A stretch of 40,497 bases of DNA. It comes from Chloroflexota bacterium. GTDB lineage: Bacteria > Chloroflexota > Ktedonobacteria > Ktedonobacterales > JADMIN01. The stretch's first letter is position 1, and each line of letters opens with the position of its first letter. The DNA lies in the NCBI GenBank assembly GCA_021814145.1, contig JAKAIY010000015.1:1-40497 (forward strand). The letters run 5' to 3'. A program made the position numbers and the translations under genes. Below are positions 31,286-38,933 of the stretch, one piece after another. The notes beneath the pieces are model-generated. The model was not told where the DNA came from, did not search any database, and worked only from the letters and a program-made list of their open reading frames with translations.

Positions 31286-32797
31286 GTGAGTGACGCGCGG
31301 GCGCCCCTGGCGCGGGCGCCGCTGATTGATGGGCGCGAACTGGTGATCGAACCGGACGCGGCGCGGGTGGGGGAACGGACGCACTCCATCGCGCGGATCG
31401 AGGAGGCGCGGCTGCTCTTCCTGCGGCCTGAGACGATTGGCCTGCGCATGGCGGATGTCGGGCTGGTGGAGTACACCGTGGCGCGGCCCGGAGACGGCCA
31501 GGCCGCGCTGGAGGCGATCTACCAGTTGCGGCCCGACCTGCGCCGCCCTGACCTGCCGCCACCCCTGCCGGTCGCGCCGCCGGGATACGAGGTCCTCTCG
31601 CCCACGCCGCCACCATTTACGCCAGTCGCTCCGGCTTCCCCGCCGCCCGCGGGCGCTTCCGCCGCGCCACCGCCAGGGATGTACCCTCCCGCGCCAGGAG
31701 CGTTTCCCTATCCGTTGTATCCACCGCCGCCGCCCGGCCCGGCGCCGTTCCCGCCGGAGGTCATACAGGCCTACGGGCCGGAGCCGAACCGCCGCCACGC
31801 GACGCTGACACCGCGGCCGCGTGGGGCGGGCCAGCTGATCGACGCGACGTTCCGGCTGGCCGCGCGCCGCTTCGGGCCGATCTTCGCGCTCGCCATCATC
31901 GTCGCTTTCCTGCCGAATCTGGCGCTGGGCGCGCTAACAGTGGCGATCTCGCAGCTGAGCGGCGAAAACCCCTTCGCGGCGGCGCCCAATCCGCTCACCC
32001 AGTTCCAGCAGGCGGCGAGCGGGCAGACGCCCACCACCACGACGACCTCCACCGCCGCGACGCCCACTGACGCGCTGGTGGGGCTGCTGACGATGGCGGC
32101 GCTGGTGGCTACCCTGCTGGTGGCGGGCTGGACGGTGGCCGCGCTGACGGTGGCCGCGCGTGACGCGACGCTGGGACGGCCCATCTCGGTGGCGGGCTGC
32201 GCCCGCGAGGGATGGCGCCGCCTCTGGCCCACGCTCTCCACGCTGGTCATTACCAACGTCATCCTGCTGATTATCGCGATTCCCGGCCTGGGCTTCTCAC
32301 TGGGGATGATCCTGACGCTGGTCGCGCCGCCGCCGGGGTCAACGCCGCTGCCGGCGGGCTCCGGGCCGCTCGTGGTGGCGCTGGCGGCGGGCTCAGCGGT
32401 GGTCACGCTGGCGCTGCTGGCGTGGGTATGGCCGCGGCTGACGCTGGCGCCAACCGCGGCGGCGCTCGGCATGCCCGCGCCGATCCGCTCGACCTGGAGC
32501 CTGGTGAGCGGCGGCGCGTGGCGCGTCTTCGCCGTGCTGCTGGCTGTCGCCGCGATCACAGCGGTGTTCAGCGTTCCGGCGACGCTGGCGCAGTTCTTCT
32601 CTAACGGGCTGGCCGAGCTGGCGCTCATCCCGCTGGCGCAGCTGATCGCCGCGCCGCTCAGCGCGCTGGCGCGCACGCTGACGGTGTACGATCAGCGGCT
32701 GCGGCGCGAGGGCTACGCGCTCTTCCAGCAGGAGCGCGTAGCCACGCCCGACCAGCCAGCGGAGCGCGTGATGAACCCCGCCACCGGGCGCGACTAG
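31286..32797 (+). CDS. Pro-rich membrane protein with GPDPase_memb-like region
   Basis: This 503-residue protein has three parts. Residues 1-80 are a small beta-rich soluble domain (LVIEPDAARVGERTHSIARIEE), vaguely like the PH-like segments of the 17527-19512 protein. Residues about 85-165 are an extreme Pro/Ala/Gly/Tyr linker. The rest is a six-helix membrane region beginning GQLIDATFRLAARRFGPIFALAIIV, which resembles the membrane domain found in glycerophosphodiester phosphodiesterases (GPDPase_memb type) without the catalytic part. A short cytoplasmic tail ends it. GTG 31286 is chosen because TTAAGGAGT lies 6 bases upstream; the frame is open to 31124 but that part is Arg/Gly-rich noise. 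Function unknown; perhaps a membrane scaffold. Confidence 0.7.
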   Translation: MSDARAPLARAPLIDGRELVIEPDAARVGERTHSIARIEEARLLFLRPETIGLRMADVGLVEYTVARPGDGQAALEAIYQLRPDLRRPDLPPPLPVAPPGYEVLSPTPPPFTPVAPASPPPAGASAAPPPGMYPPAPGAFPYPLYPPPPPGPAPFPPEVIQAYGPEPNRRHATLTPRPRGAGQLIDATFRLAARRFGPIFALAIIVAFLPNLALGALTVAISQLSGENPFAAAPNPLTQFQQAASGQTPTTTTTSTAATPTDALVGLLTMAALVATLLVAGWTVAALTVAARDATLGRPISVAGCAREGWRRLWPTLSTLVITNVILLIIAIPGLGFSLGMILTLVAPPPGSTPLPAGSGPLVVALAAGSAVVTLALLAWVWPRLTLAPTAAALGMPAPIRSTWSLVSGGAWRVFAVLLAVAAITAVFSVPATLAQFFSNGLAELALIPLAQLIAAPLSALARTLTVYDQRLRREGYALFQQERVATPDQPAERVMNPATGRD

Positions 32798-32818
32798 CGG
32801 GCGCTCAGCGCCCGCTAG
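32794..32818. terminator. perfect hairpin between convergent genes
   Basis: CTAGCGGGCGC (32794-32804) pairs with GCGCCCGCTAG (32808-32818) across TCA. The stop codon of the membrane protein lies inside the first arm. It separates it from the convergent ABC exporter gene. There is no T run. Confidence 0.65.
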
Positions 32819-32841
32819 CGCGAGGCGTGCCGCCTCCCCGC

Positions 32842-34743
32842 CTACACCGTCTCTTCCACAGGCTCGCGGTTGGCGAACTGGCTGTTGTAGAGGCTGGCGT
32901 AGAAGCCGCCCGCCTCCAGCAGCGTCTCGTGCGTGCCCTGCTCCACGATTGCGCCGTGGTTCATCACCAGGATCAGGTCAGCGCCGCGAATCGTCGAGAG
33001 CCGGTGGGCGATAACGAAACTGGTGCGCCCCTTCATCAGCGCCAGCGTGGCGGCCTGGATCAGCGCCTCGGTGCGGGTATCCACGCTGCTGGTGGCCTCA
33101 TCGAGGATCAGGATGGGCGGGTTGGCGAGCACCGCGCGGGCGATGGTCAGCAACTGCTTCTGGCCTTGCGAGAGGTTCGACGCCTCCTGGTTCAGGACGG
33201 TATCGTAGCCGTCGGGCAGCGTGCGAATGAAATGGTCAGCCTGGGCCGTGCGCGCCGCCTGGACAATCTCGGCCTCGGTGGCGTCCTCGTGGCCATAGGC
33301 GATGTTGTCGCGGATCGTGCCGTTGAACAGCCAGGTGTCCTGCAGGACCATGCCGAACATCTGGCGCAGCTCGGCGCGGCGCAGCCGGGTGATGTCCACG
33401 CCGTCCACCAGGATGCGCCCGCTATCCAGCTCGTAGAAGCGCATCAGCAGGTTGACCAGCGTTGTCTTGCCCGCGCCGGTCGGGCCGACAATCGCCACCG
33501 TCTGGCCGGGTTTGGCCTCGATGTTCATGTCCACAATCAGCGGCTCGTCAGGCTTGTAGCTGAACGAGACATGCTGGAACTCGACGTGGCCCTGCGGCGC
33601 CGCGATGCTCGCCTCCACCGTCTCCGGTGCCTGCTCCTGCTCGTCGAGCAGCTCGAAGATGCGCTCCGCCGACGCGATGGCCAGCTGGATGGTATTCGAG
33701 AAGCTGGCGAGCTGGGCGATAGGCTGCGAGAACTGGCGCGCGTACTGGATGAACGCCACCACGTCGCCGATCTGCACCGTCCCCTGCGTCACCAGCACGC
33801 TGCCGACGACCGCGACCGCGACGAAGCCCAGGTTGCCGATAGACATCATCAGCGGGAAGATCATGCCTGAGATGAACTGCGCGCGCCAGCCCGCGTCATA
33901 CAGCCGCGCGTTCATGGCATCGAACGCCTCGACCGACTGTCGCTCACGGCCAAACGCCTTGACGACGCGGTGGCCGGTGAACATCTCCTCGACATGCCCA
34001 TTCAGCTCGCCCAGGGCGCTCTGCTGGCTGGAGAAATAGCGCTGCGAGCGCTTCGCGACCACCATCGTGACGCCGACGCTGAGCGGCAGGGTGAGCAGCG
34101 TCACCAGCGTCAGGATCCAGTTGATGGAGAGCATCAGCACGATCACGCCGATGACTGTCACCAGCGAGGTGATGAACTGCGTCAGGCTCTGCTGCAGCGT
34201 GTTGCTGATGTTGTCCATGTCGTTGACCGCGCGGCTCATGATCTCGCCGTGGGTCTTTGAGTCATAGAAGCGCAGCGGCAGGCGGCCCAGCTTCTCCTCC
34301 ACCTCGCGCCGCAGGCGGTAGACCACACGCTGCGCCACGCCAGCCATCACATACTGCTGGATGTAGCTGAACACCGAGCTCAGCACGTACAGGCCGAGCA
34401 GGATCAGCATGACATTGCCGATGTAGCCGAAGTCAATCGTCATGTGTCCGATGCGCGGATCGAACATCGTGACCACGCCATCGAACAGCTTGGTGGTCGC
34501 CATGCCCAGAATCTTCGGCCCGACGACGTTGAAGACCGTGCTGATGATCGCCGCGGCCAGCACTAGCGCCAGCAGCCATTTCTCCGGGCGGAAGTAGCCC
34601 AGCAGCCGCAGCGACGTGCCGCGGAAGTCCCTGGCCTTCTGCCCGGACATGCCGAGGCCGGCCATCGGCCCGCCACCCATCGGCCCGCCGCCCATTGGCC
34701 CGCCAGGGCGTCCGCCGCCTCCCATTGGCCCCCGATTCATCAC
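32842..34743 (-). CDS. ABC exporter half-transporter with canonical ATP site
   Basis: This 633-residue half-exporter has six membrane helices followed by a nucleotide-binding domain. The latter has Walker A GPTGAGKT (420-427), signature LSQGQ (524-528), Walker B ILILDEATSS with Glu549, and H-loop His580. The consensus Glu and His make this the hydrolysing half, while its signature departs from LSGGQ, as is usual in heterodimeric exporters. The N-terminus is an odd Gly/Met/Pro run (MGGGGRPGGPMGGG...) of about 30 residues before the membrane part. Its ATG overlaps the stop codon of the partner gene by four bases (ATGA), which fits tight co-translation. Together they resemble TM287/288, BmrCD or LmrCD, likely a drug or lipid exporter. 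Confidence 0.93.
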   Translation of the reverse strand: MMNRGPMGGGGRPGGPMGGGPMGGGPMAGLGMSGQKARDFRGTSLRLLGYFRPEKWLLALVLAAAIISTVFNVVGPKILGMATTKLFDGVVTMFDPRIGHMTIDFGYIGNVMLILLGLYVLSSVFSYIQQYVMAGVAQRVVYRLRREVEEKLGRLPLRFYDSKTHGEIMSRAVNDMDNISNTLQQSLTQFITSLVTVIGVIVLMLSINWILTLVTLLTLPLSVGVTMVVAKRSQRYFSSQQSALGELNGHVEEMFTGHRVVKAFGRERQSVEAFDAMNARLYDAGWRAQFISGMIFPLMMSIGNLGFVAVAVVGSVLVTQGTVQIGDVVAFIQYARQFSQPIAQLASFSNTIQLAIASAERIFELLDEQEQAPETVEASIAAPQGHVEFQHVSFSYKPDEPLIVDMNIEAKPGQTVAIVGPTGAGKTTLVNLLMRFYELDSGRILVDGVDITRLRRAELRQMFGMVLQDTWLFNGTIRDNIAYGHEDATEAEIVQAARTAQADHFIRTLPDGYDTVLNQEASNLSQGQKQLLTIARAVLANPPILILDEATSSVDTRTEALIQAATLALMKGRTSFVIAHRLSTIRGADLILVMNHGAIVEQGTHETLLEAGGFYASLYNSQFANREPVEETV

Positions 34744-36467
34744 GCCACCTCCTCACGCGAGAGCTGCGACAGGACGATCTCGCGGTAGACCTCGTTGCTT
34801 TCCATCAGTTCGTGGTGCGTGCCGGTTCCGACCAGCCTGCCCTCATCAAGCACGAGGATCTGGTCGGCGTCCATGATCGTGCTGACGCGCTGGGCGACGA
34901 TGAGCACGGTGGCGTTCTCCGTCTCGGATTTCAGCGCCGCGCGCAGGTGGGCGTCGGTGGTGTAGTCCAGCGCGGAGAAGGTATCGTCGAAGATATAGAT
35001 CTCAGGCTTGCGAACCAGCGCGCGGGCGATCGCGAGCCGCTGCTTCTGGCCGCCGGAGACGTTCATGCCTCCCTGGGCGATGACCGTTCGCATGCCCTGC
35101 GGCATGGCGTCTATGAATTCGGTGGCCTGGGCGACCGCCGCCGCGTGACGGATCTCCTCATCAGTGGCGTCGGGCTTGCCGTAGCGGATGTTCTCGGCGA
35201 TGGTCCCGGAGAACAGGATGGCGCGCTGCGGCACGAAGCCGATCTTCGCCCGCAGCGCCTCCTGCGCCTGCTCGCGCACGTCCACGCCATCCACCAGCAC
35301 GGCGCCGCTATCCACATCGTAGAAGCGGGGAATCAGCGTCACGAGGGTGGACTTGCCGGAGCCTGTGCCGCCAATGATCGCCGTCACCTGGCCAGGCAGC
35401 GCGGTGAAGGAGATATGCGATATGGCGGGCTCCTCAGCGCCGGGATAGCTGAACGTCACATCGCGGAACTCCACCACGCCGCGCCCGCCGGTGGCTTCGC
35501 GGGCCGTGGCGGGGTCGTTGATCTCCGGCTTGATGTCCAGCACCTCATTGATGCGCTTGGCCGAGGCGGCGGCGCGCGGCAGGAAGATGAACATCATCGA
35601 AAGCATCAGGAAGGCGAAGAGGATCTGCATCGCGTACTGCAGGAATGCGATCAGCGCGCCAATCTGCATATTTCCGGTAGAGATCAGATTGGACCCGAAC
35701 CAGAAGATCGCGACGGTGGTCACGTTCAGGACGAGCATCATGAAGGGGAAGAGGATCGCCGTCAGGCGGTAGACGGTGATGGCGGTGTTGGTCAGGTCGT
35801 GGTTGGCGAGGTCGAAGCGCCGCTCCTCATACGGCTCCCGGCCAAAGGCGCGAATGACGCGCACGCCAGTCAGGCCCTCATCCAGAATGAGGTTAACCCT
35901 GTCAATCTTGGCCTGCATGATCTGGAACAGCGGAATCGCGCGGGACATGACCAGCAGGACGATGAGGACCAGGACCGGAATGGCGACGGCCAGCGTCCAG
36001 GTCAGCGTGGCGTCCTGCTGGATCGCGAGGATGATGCCGCCAATGGCCATCATCGGCGCGCTGACCAGCATGCTGAGCATGATCATCAGCACCATCTGCA
36101 CCTGGTTGGTGTCGTTCGTTGTGCGGGTAATCATTGAGGCCGTGCCGAAGGTGTCAAACTCGTGCAGCGAGAACTTGCTCACGTGGGTAAACAGCCGGGA
36201 GCGCACGTCGCGCCCGAAGCCGACCGCCACGCGCGCGGCCAGGAACGCCGCCCCGATTGAGGCGAGCGCGCCGACAAACGTGATCAGCAGCATGACGCCG
36301 CCCGTCTGCAGGATGTACGTCTGGTCGTTCTTGACGATGCCGTTGTTGACGATATCCGCCAGCAGCGTCGGCAGATACAGGTTGGCCATGCTCTGGATGA
36401 AGACCAGCGCGAACACCAGCAGAATCCAGCCGGTGTAGGGTCGCAGGTAGCGAAACAAGCGGATCAT
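34740..36467 (-). CDS. ABC exporter half-transporter with degenerate ATP site
   Basis: This 575-residue partner has the same six-helix plus ATPase layout. Walker A (GGTGSGKST, 366-374) and the signature VSGGQ (470-474) are normal. The Walker B reads YIFDDTFSALD, so the catalytic Glu is replaced by Asp495. The H-loop reads IVAQRVST, with Gln526 for His. This double change is the known mark of the non-hydrolysing member (TM287, BmrC, LmrC type), so the complex should have one active and one degenerate site. ATG 36467 follows GGAGGAGG with about 8-base spacing. The TetR gene ends 82 bases upstream on the same strand and probably controls the operon. Confidence 0.93.
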   Translation of the reverse strand: MIRLFRYLRPYTGWILLVFALVFIQSMANLYLPTLLADIVNNGIVKNDQTYILQTGGVMLLITFVGALASIGAAFLAARVAVGFGRDVRSRLFTHVSKFSLHEFDTFGTASMITRTTNDTNQVQMVLMIMLSMLVSAPMMAIGGIILAIQQDATLTWTLAVAIPVLVLIVLLVMSRAIPLFQIMQAKIDRVNLILDEGLTGVRVIRAFGREPYEERRFDLANHDLTNTAITVYRLTAILFPFMMLVLNVTTVAIFWFGSNLISTGNMQIGALIAFLQYAMQILFAFLMLSMMFIFLPRAAASAKRINEVLDIKPEINDPATAREATGGRGVVEFRDVTFSYPGAEEPAISHISFTALPGQVTAIIGGTGSGKSTLVTLIPRFYDVDSGAVLVDGVDVREQAQEALRAKIGFVPQRAILFSGTIAENIRYGKPDATDEEIRHAAAVAQATEFIDAMPQGMRTVIAQGGMNVSGGQKQRLAIARALVRKPEIYIFDDTFSALDYTTDAHLRAALKSETENATVLIVAQRVSTIMDADQILVLDEGRLVGTGTHHELMESNEVYREIVLSQLSREEVA

Positions 36468-36548
36468 GGGTATGTCTCCTCCTCCGTGAGGGCTGAGGGC
36501 GCGGCCATGCGTGGCCGGCGGGCGAGCGAGGAAATGATCCCCGGCCTT

Positions 36549-37214
36549 TCATGGCTGGGAAGGCTCAGCCACTGTGGGGGGCGGCGCATGCCCACCGGGG
36601 GCGATGCCCTTGAAGAAGAAGCGGCTGACGTAGCGAGCGAGCTCAGCAGGCGGCATCGCGCCCTCCATCGGGCGCTCCCAGCGGTGCGGCGCGAGCAGGC
36701 CCATGAAGAGGTGGAGCATGATCGGCGTCGGTATCTCCGGGTCAAACTCGCCCGCCGCCTTGCCCTCGTCGAGCGCCTCGCTCAGCCGTCGCATGGGCTC
36801 ACGCCACACTGCGAACATATCGTCGTGCCGCTCGCGCATGCGCTCGATGATCTCCGGGCTGCGGAAGATCGTCGAGAACGTCTGCGAGATGCCCTCATCC
36901 ATCGCGCAATAGGCGCGTTCAAAGATCGCCTCCAGCTTGGCGCGTGGCGTCCTATCCGACGCGAGGATGGTATCGAGCGCCTGGGCGAAGCGGCGGACGC
37001 CTTGCTCGATCAACGCTACGGCAAGATCTTCTTTGCTGGCGAAGTGCAGATAGACCGTCCCTTTGGCGATGCCGACGCGCGCGGCGATGTCATCCATCGA
37101 GGCGCCCTGGTAGCCGCGCTCGATGAACAACTCCTCCGCCGCGCGCAGGATCAGCCGCTCGCGCTCCTGGCGCTGCCGCTCGCGTAGTGGCACGCCGCCC
37201 GCGCTGACTGTCAT
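36549..37214 (-). CDS. TetR-family regulator of the ABC exporter
   Basis: This 221-residue repressor begins with the TetR helix-turn-helix: ILRAAEELFIERGYQGASMDDIAARVGIAKGTVYLHFASKEDL in pieces across residues about 22-64. The remaining helical ligand domain ends with a Pro-rich tail. ATG 37214 has AAGGAGG 6 bases upstream. It is the first gene of a likely three-gene unit with the two exporter halves, so it is probably self-regulating and induced by an exported compound. Its operator would lie in the 319-base region upstream, where I see no clear palindrome. Confidence 0.9.
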   Translation of the reverse strand: MTVSAGGVPLRERQRQERERLILRAAEELFIERGYQGASMDDIAARVGIAKGTVYLHFASKEDLAVALIEQGVRRFAQALDTILASDRTPRAKLEAIFERAYCAMDEGISQTFSTIFRSPEIIERMRERHDDMFAVWREPMRRLSEALDEGKAAGEFDPEIPTPIMLHLFMGLLAPHRWERPMEGAMPPAELARYVSRFFFKGIAPGGHAPPPTVAEPSQP

Positions 37215-37533
37215 GGCGCCCCTCCTTGCTGGCCACCGTCACTCACCGCTCACGCTGTGACGACCCAGTATTGCAACTGACGTAAGCGTCCGCACTATGA
37301 CTTTCAAGTTCAGATATTAGCGTGGCGGTCAATGGTGGGTCAAGGGCGTCCGCGAGAGCGCGGGGCGCGCAGTCGCTATATCGAGATATATCGTATTCTG
37401 GCGGGCGGTGTCAAGGCCGCCCACGCCTGGCGCCGCCCTGGCCGCGTCTCTGGTTATTGTAAGGAAGCTTCTCTCGTGCTAGAATGTGGCCATTCAAAAA
37501 TCAGGCCAGGGCTTATAAGGCGGGATTTTCACA
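37215..37533. other. divergent region between TetR and TIR genes
   Basis: This 319-base gap carries the start signals of both the TetR-exporter unit (minus) and the TIR-SUMF1 gene (plus). On the minus strand TTGAAA near 37300 could be a -35 box, but its -10 partner is weak. On the plus strand a fair promoter lies at 37457-37485. I find no convincing TetR-type palindrome. Confidence 0.4.
37457..37485 (+). promoter_or_regulatory. candidate promoter of the TIR-SUMF1 gene
   Basis: TTGTAA (37457-37462) and TAGAAT (37480-37485) stand 17 bases apart, 48 bases before the start codon. Matches are 4 of 6 and 5 of 6 to the sigma-70 consensus, and the surrounding stretch is AT-richer than average. Confidence 0.45.
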
Positions 37534-38763
37534 ATGCCGACGCCAACTGTATTCGTCAGCTATTCCCATCATGACAAACAATGGACCGACGCGTTTGTTA
37601 AGCGATTGCGAGCCGGCGGCTGGGACGTGTGGTATGACGCCCTCGGCTTCCCGGCGACGATGCCCTGGCTGAAGAAGATAGAGAAGGAGCTCACAAGACG
37701 GAGCCAGTTCTGGCTTGTGCTCAGCCCGCAGGCCTGGGGCTCCGACTGGGTGCAACACGAGATTAAACTGGCGATAGAGAGCGGAAAACCCATCGTGAAT
37801 GTGCTTCACAAGCCCATCAACATGGCGCTTTTCAGCCAGAGCGACGCCGGGAAATGGCACGTTCACGACAAAGGGGTATCTCTCGGCGGCGCTGAGGCCG
37901 CGGAAGTCATCGTGAGCGAGCTAGGGTACACCCTCCCTGAGGCGGCGCATCAGGTTTCAGAGCTCAGGGCCATCGCCCTCATGTCCGAGCGGCTCACCGC
38001 GCTAGGCTACAGGGCTGTCACGATTGGCGGCGTAGAGGCGATCATACCGCCGCTGCGCCTCATTGAGGCCGGTCCGTTCGTGATGGGCAGCGACCCGAAG
38101 ACAGACCATCCCTCGTATGAAGATGAGGCTCCACAGCATACTGTGGATACCGACGAGTACCAGATCGCACGGTTTCCCGTCACGGTCGCCGAATACGCCT
38201 GCTACCTGAAGGCGGAGTCGAAGCGGATGGGATCGCCTGTCGAGGCGCTCTGGCGGAATGTCCAGGCCGCTGGCCCCGATCACCCGGTCAAGGATGTCTC
38301 CTGGCAGGAAGCCAGAAACTACGCCCAATGGCTCGCGCGACTCACGATGCAGCGCTGGCGGCTGCCAAGCGAGGTGGAATGGGAGAAGGCCGCCCGCTAT
38401 GATCCGGCTACGGGTCAGTCCATGCGGTATCCGTGGGGTCGCGACTATGATTCGCGGCGCTGCAATGGCCGCGACGCGGGCAACCAGGGCACGGTTTCTG
38501 TGGGAAGTTATCCCTCCGGCGCCAGTCCGTGCGGCGCGGAGGACATGGCAGGCAATGTCTGGGAGTGGACCAGCACGCTGTACAAGCGGTTGCCCTATGC
38601 GCGCGAAGATGGAAGGGAAAGTCTCGACGCGCCTGGGCTGCGGGTTCGACGGGGAGGCGCCTACAACAGCGATCACATGCAGCTTCGCGCCGCCCATCGC
38701 CTGTCATCCTGCGGGCCAGAGCAACGCCTCGACAATGGCTTTCGCCTCGCGCTGGAAGAGTAG
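37534..38763 (+). CDS. TIR domain fused to SUMF1/FGE-like domain
   Basis: This 409-residue fusion begins with a TIR domain (about 4-135): VFVSYSHHDKQWTDAF, then GWDVWYDA, then LVLSPQAWGSDWVQHE. In the last, Glu76 (W72-x3-E76) stands where TIR NADases keep their catalytic Glu. Residues 177-409 form a formylglycine-generating-enzyme-like (SUMF1) fold: GPFVMGSD, then VSWQEARNYAQWLA, then RLPSEVEWEKAAR, then DMAGNVWEWTS, then RVRRGGAYNSDHMQLRAAHR. The two Cys that bind copper in true FGE (in the RGGSYxC...C region) are absent, so this is a binding module rather than an oxidase. TIR-FGE fusions occur in bacterial conflict proteins. Working guess: ligand sensing by SUMF1 drives NAD+ loss. ATG 37534 is the only sensible start; its ribosome site is weak. 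Confidence 0.88.
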   Translation: MPTPTVFVSYSHHDKQWTDAFVKRLRAGGWDVWYDALGFPATMPWLKKIEKELTRRSQFWLVLSPQAWGSDWVQHEIKLAIESGKPIVNVLHKPINMALFSQSDAGKWHVHDKGVSLGGAEAAEVIVSELGYTLPEAAHQVSELRAIALMSERLTALGYRAVTIGGVEAIIPPLRLIEAGPFVMGSDPKTDHPSYEDEAPQHTVDTDEYQIARFPVTVAEYACYLKAESKRMGSPVEALWRNVQAAGPDHPVKDVSWQEARNYAQWLARLTMQRWRLPSEVEWEKAARYDPATGQSMRYPWGRDYDSRRCNGRDAGNQGTVSVGSYPSGASPCGAEDMAGNVWEWTSTLYKRLPYAREDGRESLDAPGLRVRRGGAYNSDHMQLRAAHRLSSCGPEQRLDNGFRLALEE

Positions 38764-38933
38764 AGGCCATTCCGCCGCGGCGAAATCGCGCCAGGCGCGC
38801 CGTCCGCCCCTCACCTGTTTGTCTCTGGTTCGGGGGCCTGCGTCTCCCGCGCCCGCGGAGCGGAAAGAAAGCCGCTTCCACTTTAAAGCGCGCGGAGGAT
38901 ACAGGCCCCCGGCTCTCGCCTGCCGCGTTACGA

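Noticed and set aside
34695-36137. 480-residue plus-strand open frame antisense to the ABC exporter
   Set aside because: Composition is His/Asp/Glu/Gln-rich noise and it crosses the boundary of two real overlapping genes.
37261-37330. TetR operator palindrome
   Set aside because: I compared the TGACGTAAGCGTCC and GCACTATGAC parts for symmetry and found no convincing inverted repeat.
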